Shown here: positions 8,900-17,422 of the stretch, one piece after another
How the letters are laid out: every line of letters starts with the position of its first letter
Position numbering within the stretch: position 1 is the first letter of the stretch
Source of the DNA: Paraburkholderia caledonica NBRC 102488
GTDB taxonomy: Bacteria > Pseudomonadota > Gammaproteobacteria > Burkholderiales > Burkholderiaceae
Assembly (NCBI RefSeq): GCF_000685095.1
Contig: NZ_BAYE01000002.1
Span: 248,001-312,000, forward strand
Length of the DNA stretch: 64,000 bases
Direction of reading: 5' to 3'
Notes under the pieces: model-generated
What the model saw: the letters and a program-made list of their open reading frames with translations, nothing else
What the model was told of the DNA's origin: nothing
Database searches by the model: none
Translations under genes and position numbers: made by a program

Positions 8900-10218
8900 C
8901 GCGCGACGCATCGCTCGTTGCCGTCAGAAACGACGCGCCCGGCAAAGCGCCTGCGAAGGCTACGGCGCCCGCAAGCAGCAAGGACCTGCTCAATCTCGCG
9001 CAACTGCGCGCCTTCCGCCTTGTCGCGGACATGGGCAGTGCAACGCGTGCGGCCGCCGCGCTGTTTCGCGCTCAATCGGCGGTGACGCGCTCGGTTCAGG
9101 AACTCGAGTCGGCAGTTGGAGAACCGCTATTCGATCGCGGTCCTTCGGGCATGCTGCCCACCCCCGTTGGCCGGGCGGTGCTGCTTCGCTGTGAACGGAT
9201 ATTCGTAGAACTCGAAGAACTCGCACAATGGTGCGCTGCGCGGCAGGCACGCCGCCGACCTGCTGCTGAAGGCGCACTGCCGGCCTATCTGCTAAACACT
9301 CGGCGGCTGCAGATTTTCGTCGCGCTTGCACGACACCGTCATATGCCGAGCGCGGCCAAAACGTTCGGTATCAGTCAGCCCGCCGTGAGCACCGCGGTTC
9401 GTGTGCTCGAAAGCGGCTCGGGACTGAGCCTCTTTCACCGGAGCCCGCGCGGCATTCTGCTCACCGCCGAAGGCGAAACGTTTCTGCTGCATGTGCGGCG
9501 CGCGCTGAACGAATTGCGCCACGTACCCGACGATATCGCCGCCCTGCGCGGCAATATTCGGGGCGCGGTAACGGTCGGCGCATTGCCGCTCGGGCGCACG
9601 CTGATCCTTCCCAAAGCGATCGCGAAAATGAGCGCCGACAATCCGGGCGTGCGGGTGGTCACCGACGAAAGCGCGTATGAAGCGCTGGTCGCGGGATTGA
9701 GAGCGGGCGACATCGACTTCATTCTCGGCGCGCTGCGCGAGAACGACTCGACGAGCGGCCTGAAGAACGAGCGCTTGATGTCGGAAGACATGGTGCTTCT
9801 CGTGCGGCGCGATCATCCGCTCACGCGCGCTCATGAGCCGAGCATCGCGGATCTTCGTGACGTGCAGTGGATTTTGCCGCGCAGTCACGCGCCCGCGCGA
9901 GCGCTGTTCGAAGCCCAGTTCAAGCGGATGAAAATCAAACCGCCACTGCCCACGGTCGAAACCGCAGACCTAGCCGTGATTCGCGGCCTGCTGCTTGGCA
10001 CCGACATGGTGGCGGCGCTGTCCGCGCAGCAGTTGCACTACGAGGTGCAAGCGGGGCAACTCGCAGTGCTCAAGGTGCCGCTGCACAACACGCGGCGCGA
10101 TATCGGGCTCACCATGCGCGCGGCAGGTACGCCCTCGCCGGCGGCTCGGGCGCTGATCGACGCAATCCGTCTGTCGGTGGTCGAGCTCACGCGCACAGTC
10201 AGTGCCGCGGCAAGTTAG
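8896..10218 (+). CDS. LysR-type regulator with two tandem HTH domains
   Basis: The product has 440 residues, longer than the usual 300. Two LysR winged-helix segments can be seen. The first is at about residues 33-92 (LAQLRAFRLVADMGSATRAA, AVTRSVQELE, EPLFDR). The second is at about 137-196 (RRLQIFVALARHRHMPSAAK, AVSTAVRVLE, LSLFHRSPRG). A single periplasmic-binding-protein-like effector domain follows (about 225-425). Translation is coupled to the GntR gene through ATGA. The context suggests control of aromatic-acid catabolism, as GalR does for gallate genes. The doubled DNA-binding part is the odd feature and is discussed in the findings. Confidence 0.9.
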   Translation: MTRDASLVAVRNDAPGKAPAKATAPASSKDLLNLAQLRAFRLVADMGSATRAAAALFRAQSAVTRSVQELESAVGEPLFDRGPSGMLPTPVGRAVLLRCERIFVELEELAQWCAARQARRRPAAEGALPAYLLNTRRLQIFVALARHRHMPSAAKTFGISQPAVSTAVRVLESGSGLSLFHRSPRGILLTAEGETFLLHVRRALNELRHVPDDIAALRGNIRGAVTVGALPLGRTLILPKAIAKMSADNPGVRVVTDESAYEALVAGLRAGDIDFILGALRENDSTSGLKNERLMSEDMVLLVRRDHPLTRAHEPSIADLRDVQWILPRSHAPARALFEAQFKRMKIKPPLPTVETADLAVIRGLLLGTDMVAALSAQQLHYEVQAGQLAVLKVPLHNTRRDIGLTMRAAGTPSPAARALIDAIRLSVVELTRTVSAAAS

Positions 10219-10290
10219 CGGCAGCTTGCGGTGACTGCCCGGTGAATGCCCGCTGACGACCTGCAGCGAGGACCGCGTTGATATCCGTTG

Positions 10291-11397
10291 CTAGACCCGC
10301 GGCTCCCATACCGACGAAGGAATGCCGACCACACCGTCGAACAGCCAGCGCGCGGTGCGCAGCAACGCCGCGCTCAGCACTTCAGGCCGTTCGGGCTCGC
10401 CGCCGAGCGTGAGTTCGACAGTGAACTCGCCGGTCGGATGCTCGACGGAAACCCGTTTGCGTGCGCCTTCGAGTTCCACTTTCGCAATGCCGTCGCACAC
10501 CGTACCGGGCAGCACCGCCGCCGTCGCCACGCTGACTGCGCCAAGCACGCCAATCGATGCATGGCAGCGGTGCGGAATAAAACTACGGGTGGAGATCGTG
10601 CCGCCGTTGCGCGGCTCCGCGACGAGGCACATCTTCGGCACCGTTCGGGCGCTGACGTCGCCAAGGTTCATCATCGGACCCACGGCGAGCCGGATTTTTT
10701 CGATGCGCGCCTTGAGTTCTTCGTCTGCGTCGAGTTCTTCGCGCGTTTCATAACCGGTGCGTTGCAGGTCGCGCGCTCGCATCAGCACGAGCGGCATGCC
10801 GTTGTCGATGCACGTCAGTTCGACGCCTTCCACGGTGTCCTTGAGTCGTCCCGTCGGCAGCAGCGCGCCGCACGTCGAGCCGGCCGTATCCCGGAACTCG
10901 AGCGGAATCGGCGCGGCGCCGCCCGGCACGCCGTCGATGCGCGCGTCGCCTTCATACGTCACGCGACAGCCCGGCGTGCGGACCGTTGCGACCGCGATCT
11001 GCCCGGTGTTGACCATGTGAATCGCCACGCGCGTGCTGCCGTCTTCAGCGTTGACGAGTCCGCGTTCAATCGCATACGGCCCGACGCCCGCGAGAATGTT
11101 GCCGCAGTTCTGGCCGAAATCGACGCGCGCCTCGTTGACGACGACTTGCGCGAACAGATAGTCGACGTCGGCGTCCTCGCGCGACGATGGAGAGATGATC
11201 GCGACCTTGCTGGTCAGCGGGTCCGCACCGCCGATGCCGTCGATCTGCCGCGGATCGGGCGAGCCCATCACCGCGAGCAGCACACGGTCGCGTTCGGCGG
11301 GATCGGCGGGCAAGTCGGACGCCATGAAAAACGCGCCTTTGGACGTGCCGCCGCGAATCATCATGCAGGGAATGCGGGTCTGGGTGCGGCTGGGCAT
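10291..11397 (-). CDS. galD: 4-oxalomesaconate tautomerase (GalD/PrpF family)
   Basis: The product has 368 residues from ATG 11397, after a GGAGAC ribosome-binding site. It starts RIPCMMIRGGTSKGAFF and carries FGQNCGNILAGVGPYAIE, with the two conserved Cys/Gly motifs of the diaminopimelate-epimerase-like PrpF fold. GalD and LigU convert the keto/enol or isomeric forms of 4-oxalomesaconate in the gallate and protocatechuate 4,5-cleavage pathways. The nearby LigAB-like dioxygenase makes this role more likely than PrpF aconitate isomerisation, but the family contains both. The gene is convergent with the LysR gene and probably has its own promoter. Confidence 0.85.
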   Translation of the reverse strand: MPSRTQTRIPCMMIRGGTSKGAFFMASDLPADPAERDRVLLAVMGSPDPRQIDGIGGADPLTSKVAIISPSSREDADVDYLFAQVVVNEARVDFGQNCGNILAGVGPYAIERGLVNAEDGSTRVAIHMVNTGQIAVATVRTPGCRVTYEGDARIDGVPGGAAPIPLEFRDTAGSTCGALLPTGRLKDTVEGVELTCIDNGMPLVLMRARDLQRTGYETREELDADEELKARIEKIRLAVGPMMNLGDVSARTVPKMCLVAEPRNGGTISTRSFIPHRCHASIGVLGAVSVATAAVLPGTVCDGIAKVELEGARKRVSVEHPTGEFTVELTLGGEPERPEVLSAALLRTARWLFDGVVGIPSSVWEPRV

Positions 11398-11727
11398 TGC
11401 GAGTCTCCATCGCTAAAGGGCGGCTCACATTGTAGTTTTCGATGGCACTGGCACAGCACCTAAAGCGGCCCGCAATTCCATCCAATCTGTTTATCGGCTG
11501 TGCCTGATGGCGATTTGCAACCTGCTCGCAAGCCGCCAGGAATGGCAGAAATCAGAGCCTGCGGCCATGCGTTGGCGCGACGTCCGCGTGAAATCGCTTT
11601 CTCCATACGAAATGCGAGCGTTTGCCCATCGCCGGGGATTGGCTTCAAAACCGCCTTCTATTCGACCAATTGAAGCTCAGCCGCCCAGCGCACACTGACA
11701 TTGTGCCAATTGCGTCAGGAGCTTCAG
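11398..11727. other. Intergenic region, divergent promoters
   Basis: These 330 bases separate the minus-strand tautomerase from the plus-strand small gene. I see no convincing gene, hairpin or named operator. It must hold the promoters of both neighbours. Confidence 0.5.
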
Positions 11728-12018
11728 ATGTCTTCCCGTCATCGCCAGAATCGCCCGTTCGACGAAAACCTGCCCGAGCCGGGAACGGCCGAATGGACCA
11801 ACCCTGCGCCCGACGCCGATGCGCAAACCATGCACGGCCTGCACATTGCTTCGCAAAATGTGTTGCGCCTCGCGACGCAGACGTACAATGCTGCGGCGCG
11901 CGGCGACGAAGCAGCGGCACAGGCAGCGCGCGCGTCGCTGGAACAGCAACTGGGTCTGACCACGCGTCTGATCGACGAGCTTGTTTCCGGCGAAGCCGAC
12001 CAGCCCACGATGCACTGA
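11728..12018 (+). CDS. Small hypothetical protein (96 aa)
   Basis: ATG 11728 follows CAGGAG at the right distance, so translation is likely. The product is hydrophilic at the N-terminus (MSSRHRQNRPFDENLPEPG), then helical and Ala-rich with a predicted coiled-coil-like part (NVLRLATQTYNAAARGDEAA and a following ASLEQQLGL). There is no signal peptide or membrane segment. I do not recognise a family; it resembles small soluble proteins annotated only in Burkholderiaceae. The small membrane protein 62 bases downstream is on the same strand. Confidence 0.6.
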   Translation: MSSRHRQNRPFDENLPEPGTAEWTNPAPDADAQTMHGLHIASQNVLRLATQTYNAAARGDEAAAQAARASLEQQLGLTTRLIDELVSGEADQPTMH

Positions 12019-12080
12019 CCGGCCCTCCATAAAACAAGGCCGACAGCAATAACCGCGGTTTCCAATCTTCGAGACAAGAA

Positions 12081-12224
12081 ATGAGCGCTTTGACGGTAAT
12101 TCTCTGCATCTGGGCAATGGTTGCGTTCTGCGCGGTGCTGTTCATCCGCGGAGCCACGGCGCGCGTCGAGCGCCCCAAGAAGTCGACGCAAAGCCGTCCG
12201 GCGCGCTTCTCAATCGCCGAATAA
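12081..12224 (+). CDS. 47-residue single-span membrane protein
   Basis: ATG 12081 to TAA 12222-12224 encodes 47 residues. A hydrophobic span (LTVILCIWAMVAFCAVLFI, residues 3-21) is followed by a basic tail (RGATARVERPKKSTQSRP). The layout of a short helix with a positively charged cytosolic tail is typical of real small membrane proteins. The upstream GAGACAAGAA is only a moderate ribosome-binding site. Function is unknown. Confidence 0.5.
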   Translation: MSALTVILCIWAMVAFCAVLFIRGATARVERPKKSTQSRPARFSIAE

Positions 12225-12286
12225 GGGCTCGGCGGGGCTCGCTGGATTGCGGTGAACGATCGTTGCACGGCGCCGCTTGAGTGCCG

Positions 12287-14620
12287 TCACTCCCGCGCCG
12301 GCCAGGGCAAGCCCTGCGCCGACCAGTCGAGTTCGACGCCGATCACCGAACGCTCGTCCGCGAACTGTGCAGCGAGCGTCACCGCGATGCACGGCCTGCC
12401 GCTCGCTAGCGAAAGATATGGATTGCTGGCGATCGCGACACCCGGCAACAGCACTGCATTGCGATAGTACGGCCGATGGTCCCAGCGCGCGTCGCGTGGA
12501 TTCGCCACCGGATGCAGCGAAGCGCCTTCCATGCTCCACGCCGGCCCCGGCACTTCGGGACCGAGCTGACGTCCGGAAGCGTCGAGGATAAAGCAGCTCA
12601 CGCAACGCTCGAGCGTCGCCAGAGAAGAAAACGCGCGATCCATGGCTACGCCGGCATGCAACGCGTCCGCGGCCTCGCGCAACGCCACGCGGTACGGCTC
12701 GACCACGGATTCGAACAACGCATGCTGATGCGCGCGGCCTTGCGCGATCACGTCGAAGGCATCGTCAATTCGTAGATGCACGGAGCCAGGCGAAGCAATC
12801 TGCGCTGCCGGCCGCCCAAGCAGATAGCCCTGCGCGAAGTCCACGTTCGATTCGACGGCGAGAATCAACTCCTCGGTCGTTTCCACACCTTCCACCACCA
12901 CCAGCATGCCGGCCTGATGCAACAGCGACACGAGCTTCGGCAAGATCGGCTGTTCGGTGCCGTGGCCCGTCGCACGTATCAGTTCGCCGTCGAGCTTGAC
13001 GATATCCGGACGGATGCGCAGCAGCCGGTCGAGGTTCGACTGACCGGCTCCGAAATCGTCGACGGCAATCAGGAAACCGTGTTCGCGGTACAGCGCCGCC
13101 GCACGCGACATCTCGCCGACACTGCCGCCGTGCGACTCGAGAATTTCCAGAATCACCTGTTGCGGCGCGAGCCCCACCCTTCGCACGATGGCGGCGAGGT
13201 CATCCGCATAGCCGTCGGCGACGAACGTGGCCGGCAGAATGTTGAGGAACAGCCAGCCGTCCGCGGGCAACGACGCACGTGCGTTGGCAAGGTGCACGGC
13301 ATGGCTCGCACGGTCGAGCACGCCTTCGTCGTTGGACGGCTTGGGCGCGAACAATGCCGCAGGCGGCAGCAGCGTGCCGTCGTCCAGTTCGCCCCGCAGC
13401 AGCGCCTCGAAGCCCACCTGCTTCTGATGCGACAAGCTAAAAAGCGGCTGAAAATGAGAGGTAAGGTAATAGTCTTCCCATCGATGCCGCGAGCTCGACG
13501 CGCCCGACGCGCCACAGGCGTCTTCGATCAGCGATTGCAGCGGTGCCTGCGGCAGCGGACGCTCCGAGCACACGCGATTCCTGCCCGAATGCTTGGCGCG
13601 CAGCAACGCTTCATCGGCGCGGTCGAGCAGCACCATGATGCTTTCGCCGCTGCGGTGTTCGGCCACGCCGAAGCTGGCAGTCAGATTGCCGTCCGGGCGC
13701 TCAATTTCGGCAATTGCGCCGCGCAGCCGCTCGGCGAGGCGCAGCGCGCCGGCTAGTCCGTCGCATAGCAATATGGCAAATTCTTCGCCGCCGATCCGGC
13801 TCACGCTGTCCGTGCCCCCGGTTCCGTCAAGCAGCACCTGCGCGACCTCGCGCAACGCAAGATCGCCCACTCCATGACCGAACCGGTCGTTCAACGACTT
13901 GAAGTTGTCGATGTCCAGAAAGATCGCGCTAACCTCCCCGCCCTGCGCCACGTCGGCGAGCCGCCGCTCCGCTTGGGCGACGAACGCGCGGCGGTTTTGC
14001 AGACCGGTCAATGGATCGGTGGCCGCCAGTTGAGCCAACTGGTCCTCTAGCAGAAAGTGATTGCGCCGGAACCGGTAGAAGCCGAAATGAAACACCACCG
14101 AGGTCGGCAAGCCGATCGCCGCGATCCACATCCACATGACGATGTCGACGTCGGCCGTGCGCGGCGCGCCAGGCAGCAGCGGGATCGCTGCCGCATAGAA
14201 GAGCGCGCTGCCGACGAAGAAATGCGTCGGCGTGAGCCACAGCGGCGCAGCGCAAACCGGTATCACGACCATCGCCGGCAGCGTCCACAGCAGCGGCTGT
14301 TGCAAGCCCACAACATTCAGCGCGAGTCCGCCAACCAGCGCGAGCGAAAACGCGACGCCGATTGCCCCGAAGGTCCACGTCGACTTCGCGCGCGGGATGG
14401 CCAGCACCAGCAAAGCCAGCACGAGTGCGCAGCCAAGGCGGTACACAAGCGGCGCGGCCGGTCCGCCGACAAACGCGCGCGCCGCGACGAGAGAGAGGAA
14501 CGCAACGACAGTAAACGCCATTGTTACGGTCGACAGCGGACGCTGATGTTCGAGCGAGCGCCGGTGAAAGCGCTCGCGCAGATCGGCATCGAATGAGTGC
14601 TGCGGCGAAGTGAGGAGCAT
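12287..14620 (-). CDS. Membrane GGDEF-EAL c-di-GMP enzyme with C-terminal sensor-like domain
   Basis: The product has 777 residues. Several transmembrane helices (about 30-200) form a MASE-like input. The GGDEF domain starts at DPLTGLQNRRAF (about 205) and has RIGGEEFAIL (about 277); the RxxD inhibitory site before it is missing (GGTD). The EAL domain (about 384-620) keeps its catalytic residues: FEALLRGE, LFLNILPA, ILEILESHGG, VDDFGAGQSNLDR, IVKLDGELI, VVVEGVET and QGYLLGRPA. It is therefore probably an active phosphodiesterase, possibly bifunctional. The C-terminal 150 residues resemble a PDC/PAS-like sensor (WDHRPYYRNAV, SNPYLSLASGRPCIAVTL), in the position of the YkuI C-terminal domain. 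The gene is divergent from the bcs operon, whose BcsA binds c-di-GMP. No strong ribosome-binding site precedes ATG 14620. Confidence 0.92.
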   Translation of the reverse strand: MLLTSPQHSFDADLRERFHRRSLEHQRPLSTVTMAFTVVAFLSLVAARAFVGGPAAPLVYRLGCALVLALLVLAIPRAKSTWTFGAIGVAFSLALVGGLALNVVGLQQPLLWTLPAMVVIPVCAAPLWLTPTHFFVGSALFYAAAIPLLPGAPRTADVDIVMWMWIAAIGLPTSVVFHFGFYRFRRNHFLLEDQLAQLAATDPLTGLQNRRAFVAQAERRLADVAQGGEVSAIFLDIDNFKSLNDRFGHGVGDLALREVAQVLLDGTGGTDSVSRIGGEEFAILLCDGLAGALRLAERLRGAIAEIERPDGNLTASFGVAEHRSGESIMVLLDRADEALLRAKHSGRNRVCSERPLPQAPLQSLIEDACGASGASSSRHRWEDYYLTSHFQPLFSLSHQKQVGFEALLRGELDDGTLLPPAALFAPKPSNDEGVLDRASHAVHLANARASLPADGWLFLNILPATFVADGYADDLAAIVRRVGLAPQQVILEILESHGGSVGEMSRAAALYREHGFLIAVDDFGAGQSNLDRLLRIRPDIVKLDGELIRATGHGTEQPILPKLVSLLHQAGMLVVVEGVETTEELILAVESNVDFAQGYLLGRPAAQIASPGSVHLRIDDAFDVIAQGRAHQHALFESVVEPYRVALREAADALHAGVAMDRAFSSLATLERCVSCFILDASGRQLGPEVPGPAWSMEGASLHPVANPRDARWDHRPYYRNAVLLPGVAIASNPYLSLASGRPCIAVTLAAQFADERSVIGVELDWSAQGLPWPARE

Positions 14621-15217
14621 AAGGATGGGCTACAGGGCAGGTCCGGTCACTCTATCCATGTATATCGGCAAACCTCTGACGAATGTTGAGCCTTTCCAAA
14701 AATATCCGGCAATAAATACACGGGCGCTCGCTCCTATCGAGTGCGACCAGGCGACTGGGCCGAGCCTGCGCGTTGAATCCTCGATGCGTTGGGCCTCGGC
14801 GATCATACCCCACGATCCGGAAATTAATTCCGACGCGAAATAATCCGGATTCGGAAATTGCATGTCGATAGAAAAAGGAAGGCGCAAGAACCTCAATGCA
14901 GTGAACAAAGTGGCCGTTAATACACTTGGAAGTTGTGAGCGCAACAGTCTTTAGCGAGCCACAGACTCATGGCAGAACTCGCAATGCTTCGTGGTCCTTC
15001 CGTATGCAGCATAGGGTTCGCACGTATCGGCCAGGTGACCGAAAGTGGCTAAAAGTTAATGTCTTAAGTAGACTGCTTCAAAGTGTGCGGAAGCGCCTGG
15101 TTAAAGCGGTAAAACTAACCTACGCCGCCATGCGCGAGTCATGCGAGCACTGTCCCTGCACCCGGTCGTCGCAGTCCTTTTTAGCCAGTTGGCATCGACG
15201 GCCATTTTCCAGAAAAC
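14621..15217. other. Intergenic leader between the c-di-GMP gene and the bcs operon
   Basis: This 597-base region is AT-richer than its surroundings. It holds the palindrome AATCCGGATT (about 14841-14850) and two CGGAAATT direct repeats about 33 bases apart. No open frame in it has a convincing start and composition. It should contain divergent promoters for the GGDEF-EAL gene and bcsD. I find no match to the c-di-GMP-I riboswitch core. Confidence 0.5.
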
Positions 15218-15673
15218 ATGGTTCCAATCCTCGATTACCTGCTCGAACGCCAGATGTCGCCGCAATGGCGGGGCATGCTTTGCGCCTTGGCCTCGGAGTT
15301 CGAGGCGCAGATCGGCCGCGATGAATTGCGTCAACTAATGCACCGCGTGGGAAGTCGTTTTGCTGCGGCCCATCCGCTGCCTGCCTGCGACTCGACCACA
15401 GACCTCGAGCGGACCCTGAACGAGCGTTGGCAGGAAATCGATTGGGGATATGTCGAACTCGCCGACGACTCCGAGTCGCTACGCATCGTTCACTATTGCG
15501 CGCCGCTGCCGGCATTCGGCAACGACGCGCTCGCGTGGACCCCGGCATTCCTGGAAGGCGCGTATCAGACCTGGTTGAGCGCGCTTGGCGCGCAGGGCTT
15601 GTCGGTCGCACAAACCAGCGAGTATTCGCAAGACACGGCGCTCGAGTTCCGTCTCGGGCGTCATGTAGCGTGA
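15218..15673 (+). CDS. bcsD: Cellulose synthase subunit D
   Basis: The product has 151 residues, close to the 156 of Komagataeibacter BcsD. The start reads VPILDYLLERQMSPQWRG, followed by FEAQIGRDELRQLMHRVG and AWTPAFLEGAYQTWLSALG, as in BcsD homologues. BcsD is a periplasmic ring-forming subunit that guides glucan chains and helps cellulose crystallise. ATG 15218 lacks a strong ribosome-binding site, so expression may be weak. It is the first gene of the bcsDPQABZC operon. Confidence 0.85.
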   Translation: MVPILDYLLERQMSPQWRGMLCALASEFEAQIGRDELRQLMHRVGSRFAAAHPLPACDSTTDLERTLNERWQEIDWGYVELADDSESLRIVHYCAPLPAFGNDALAWTPAFLEGAYQTWLSALGAQGLSVAQTSEYSQDTALEFRLGRHVA

Positions 15674-15797
15674 AAGCCATAACAGGCCAGGGCCGAGCTG
15701 CGCGCAGGACCGGTGCGCGATCAGCGACGGGCAGTCAGGTTGGGCACTGGGTTTGCGCCGCGACCGGAAGTAAGGACCGGGCAACGTAAAGCACTAA

Positions 15798-16637
15798 ATG
15801 AATGGCGGCAACATGAGTTCCTCAAGCGACATCGAAAAATTATTCGATCACTTCGGCGGCGACGCCAACGCGTACCAGGAGATCGGACGCGAGAACGAGG
15901 CGCATTCGGCGCGCACGCGCTGGCCGTTGCTGGTGACGCTCGATCTCAAGCAGCCGCTGATTCCCCCAATTGGGCAGCGCGCGCAAGCAAGACCTCAACC
16001 GGTGGCCGATGAAGCCACCGCGCTTGCCATCGAGCGTCAGGACCCGGCCGCGCCGAAAGACGCGGCCTCGGTGACGCGCGCAAAGGCACCGCTTTTCACG
16101 CGCTCGCATCGGCGCGACATTCCGCCGGTTGCCGTGGCCGCGGCAACGCCGGCCGCGCCGCGCGGCGCATCGCGTTTCGGTGTACCCGAAACGCATGGCG
16201 AGGTCGCGCAGGCATCGGCTTCGAAGGCGGCGGATGCTGCTTCGATGCCGGTTTCGTCGTCGCTCGCATCGTCGGCTTCGTCTCCGGTCTCACCGGCAAC
16301 GAGACAGGTCGAGCCGGCGGCTGCCGTCGTCCCTCCAGTCAGGATCGCATCTCTCGCGCCGCTCGCGCCCGTTTCCGCCTCGGCCCGCACGCAGCCCTTC
16401 ATGTCTACGCCAACGTCCATGGCAGCTTCGCAACCCACGTCGATCCTCGGCAAACTGTTCAGCTCGCAAGCGGAGACCGCGCCGCTCCACACGGCCGCGG
16501 CCGCCACGCAAGCGGTCCCGCTGCAATCGCTCTTCGACCGCCTGCGCGGCACGCCGCGCGCAGCCGCGGCGTCCGCAGGCAGCGCCGAACCCGCCGAGTC
16601 CAACTCGTGGCTCGTCAACCGCCCTCGTCGCTCATGA
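15798..16637 (+). CDS. bcsP: Cellulose biosynthesis protein BcsP
   Basis: The product has about 279 residues; ATG 15813 is an alternative start. The N-terminus, SSDIEKLFDHFGGDANAYQ up to RWPLL, matches the short BcsR/BcsP domain (residues 9-48). The rest is a low-complexity Ala/Pro/Ser region with repeated short hydrophobic patches (TSILGKLFSSQ, VPLQSLFDRLRG). BcsP is a cytosolic accessory of proteobacterial cellulose operons, thought to work with BcsQ on localisation or assembly of the synthase. The stop overlaps the bcsQ start (ATGA). Confidence 0.8.
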   Translation: MNGGNMSSSSDIEKLFDHFGGDANAYQEIGRENEAHSARTRWPLLVTLDLKQPLIPPIGQRAQARPQPVADEATALAIERQDPAAPKDAASVTRAKAPLFTRSHRRDIPPVAVAAATPAAPRGASRFGVPETHGEVAQASASKAADAASMPVSSSLASSASSPVSPATRQVEPAAAVVPPVRIASLAPLAPVSASARTQPFMSTPTSMAASQPTSILGKLFSSQAETAPLHTAAAATQAVPLQSLFDRLRGTPRAAAASAGSAEPAESNSWLVNRPRRS

Positions 16638-17422
16638 AAGTCATTGCGGTAGTGTCCGCCAAGGGCGGCGTCGGCAAGACGACCCTCGCCGCGAACCTCG
16701 CTTCAGTGCTCGCCGCGAGCGGCCGGCGTGTGATCGCGCTCGACCTCGATCCGCAGAACGCGCTGCGTCTGCACTTCGGCGTGCCGCTCGACAGCATCGA
16801 CGGTATCTCGCGTGCCACGCTGACCGGCGACGCATGGCAGTCGGTCATGTTCGACGGCGTCGACGGCGTCACGGTGCTGCCATACGGCGCGGTACTGGAA
16901 GACGACCGCCGCCGCTTCGAGGCGCATGTCGACCAGGACCCGCTTTGGCTCGCGCATGCGCTGCGCAGCTTGAGGCTCGAAGCATCCGACGTCGTGGTGG
17001 TGGACACACCGCCGGGTTCGTCCGCGTATGTGCGCGCCGCGTTGTGCGCGGCCACCTTCGCGCTGAACGTGGTGCTGGCCGACGCCGCTTCTTACGCGGC
17101 GATCCCGCAAATGGAGCGGCTGATCGACACCTACGCGGCGCCACGCGCCGAGTTCGGCGGCGTGGGATACGTGGTCAATCAGATCGACCAGTCGCGCCAG
17201 CTGACCAAAGACGTACTCAAGGTTCTGCGCCAGCTGCTCGGCGAGAAACTCTTTCCCGGCGTGATCCATCTCGACGAAGGAGTGAGCGAAGCACTCGCCT
17301 GCGACACCACGCTCATCCACTACGATCCGCTTAGCCAGGCCGCCGCCGACTTCCGCGCGTGCGGCACGTGGCTGATGTCGGCGGTCGACGCGATCGCTGT
17401 CTCGCCAAGGAATGTCGCATGA
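16634..17422 (+). CDS. bcsQ: Cellulose biosynthesis ParA/MinD-like ATPase
   Basis: The product has 262 residues from ATG 16634, which overlaps the bcsP stop. The deviant Walker A motif KGGVGKTTLAANLA is at residues 10-23, with ALDLDPQNALR and the Walker B region VVVVDTPPGSSAYV following. This is the MinD/ParA-like ATPase BcsQ (YhjQ), needed for cellulose production and polar localisation in enterobacteria. The stop overlaps the bcsA start by 4 bases, so translation is coupled through the operon. Confidence 0.93.
   Translation: MKVIAVVSAKGGVGKTTLAANLASVLAASGRRVIALDLDPQNALRLHFGVPLDSIDGISRATLTGDAWQSVMFDGVDGVTVLPYGAVLEDDRRRFEAHVDQDPLWLAHALRSLRLEASDVVVVDTPPGSSAYVRAALCAATFALNVVLADAASYAAIPQMERLIDTYAAPRAEFGGVGYVVNQIDQSRQLTKDVLKVLRQLLGEKLFPGVIHLDEGVSEALACDTTLIHYDPLSQAAADFRACGTWLMSAVDAIAVSPRNVA

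Noticed and set aside
14630..14944. 104-codon frame on the minus strand before the bcs operon
   Set aside because: No signal, motif or good ribosome-binding site; the region is better seen as regulatory.
14971..14990. Sigma-54-like promoter TGGCA...GC upstream of the bcs operon
   Set aside because: The GG-to-GC spacing is shorter than the strict sigma-54 spacing (GG-N10-GC).
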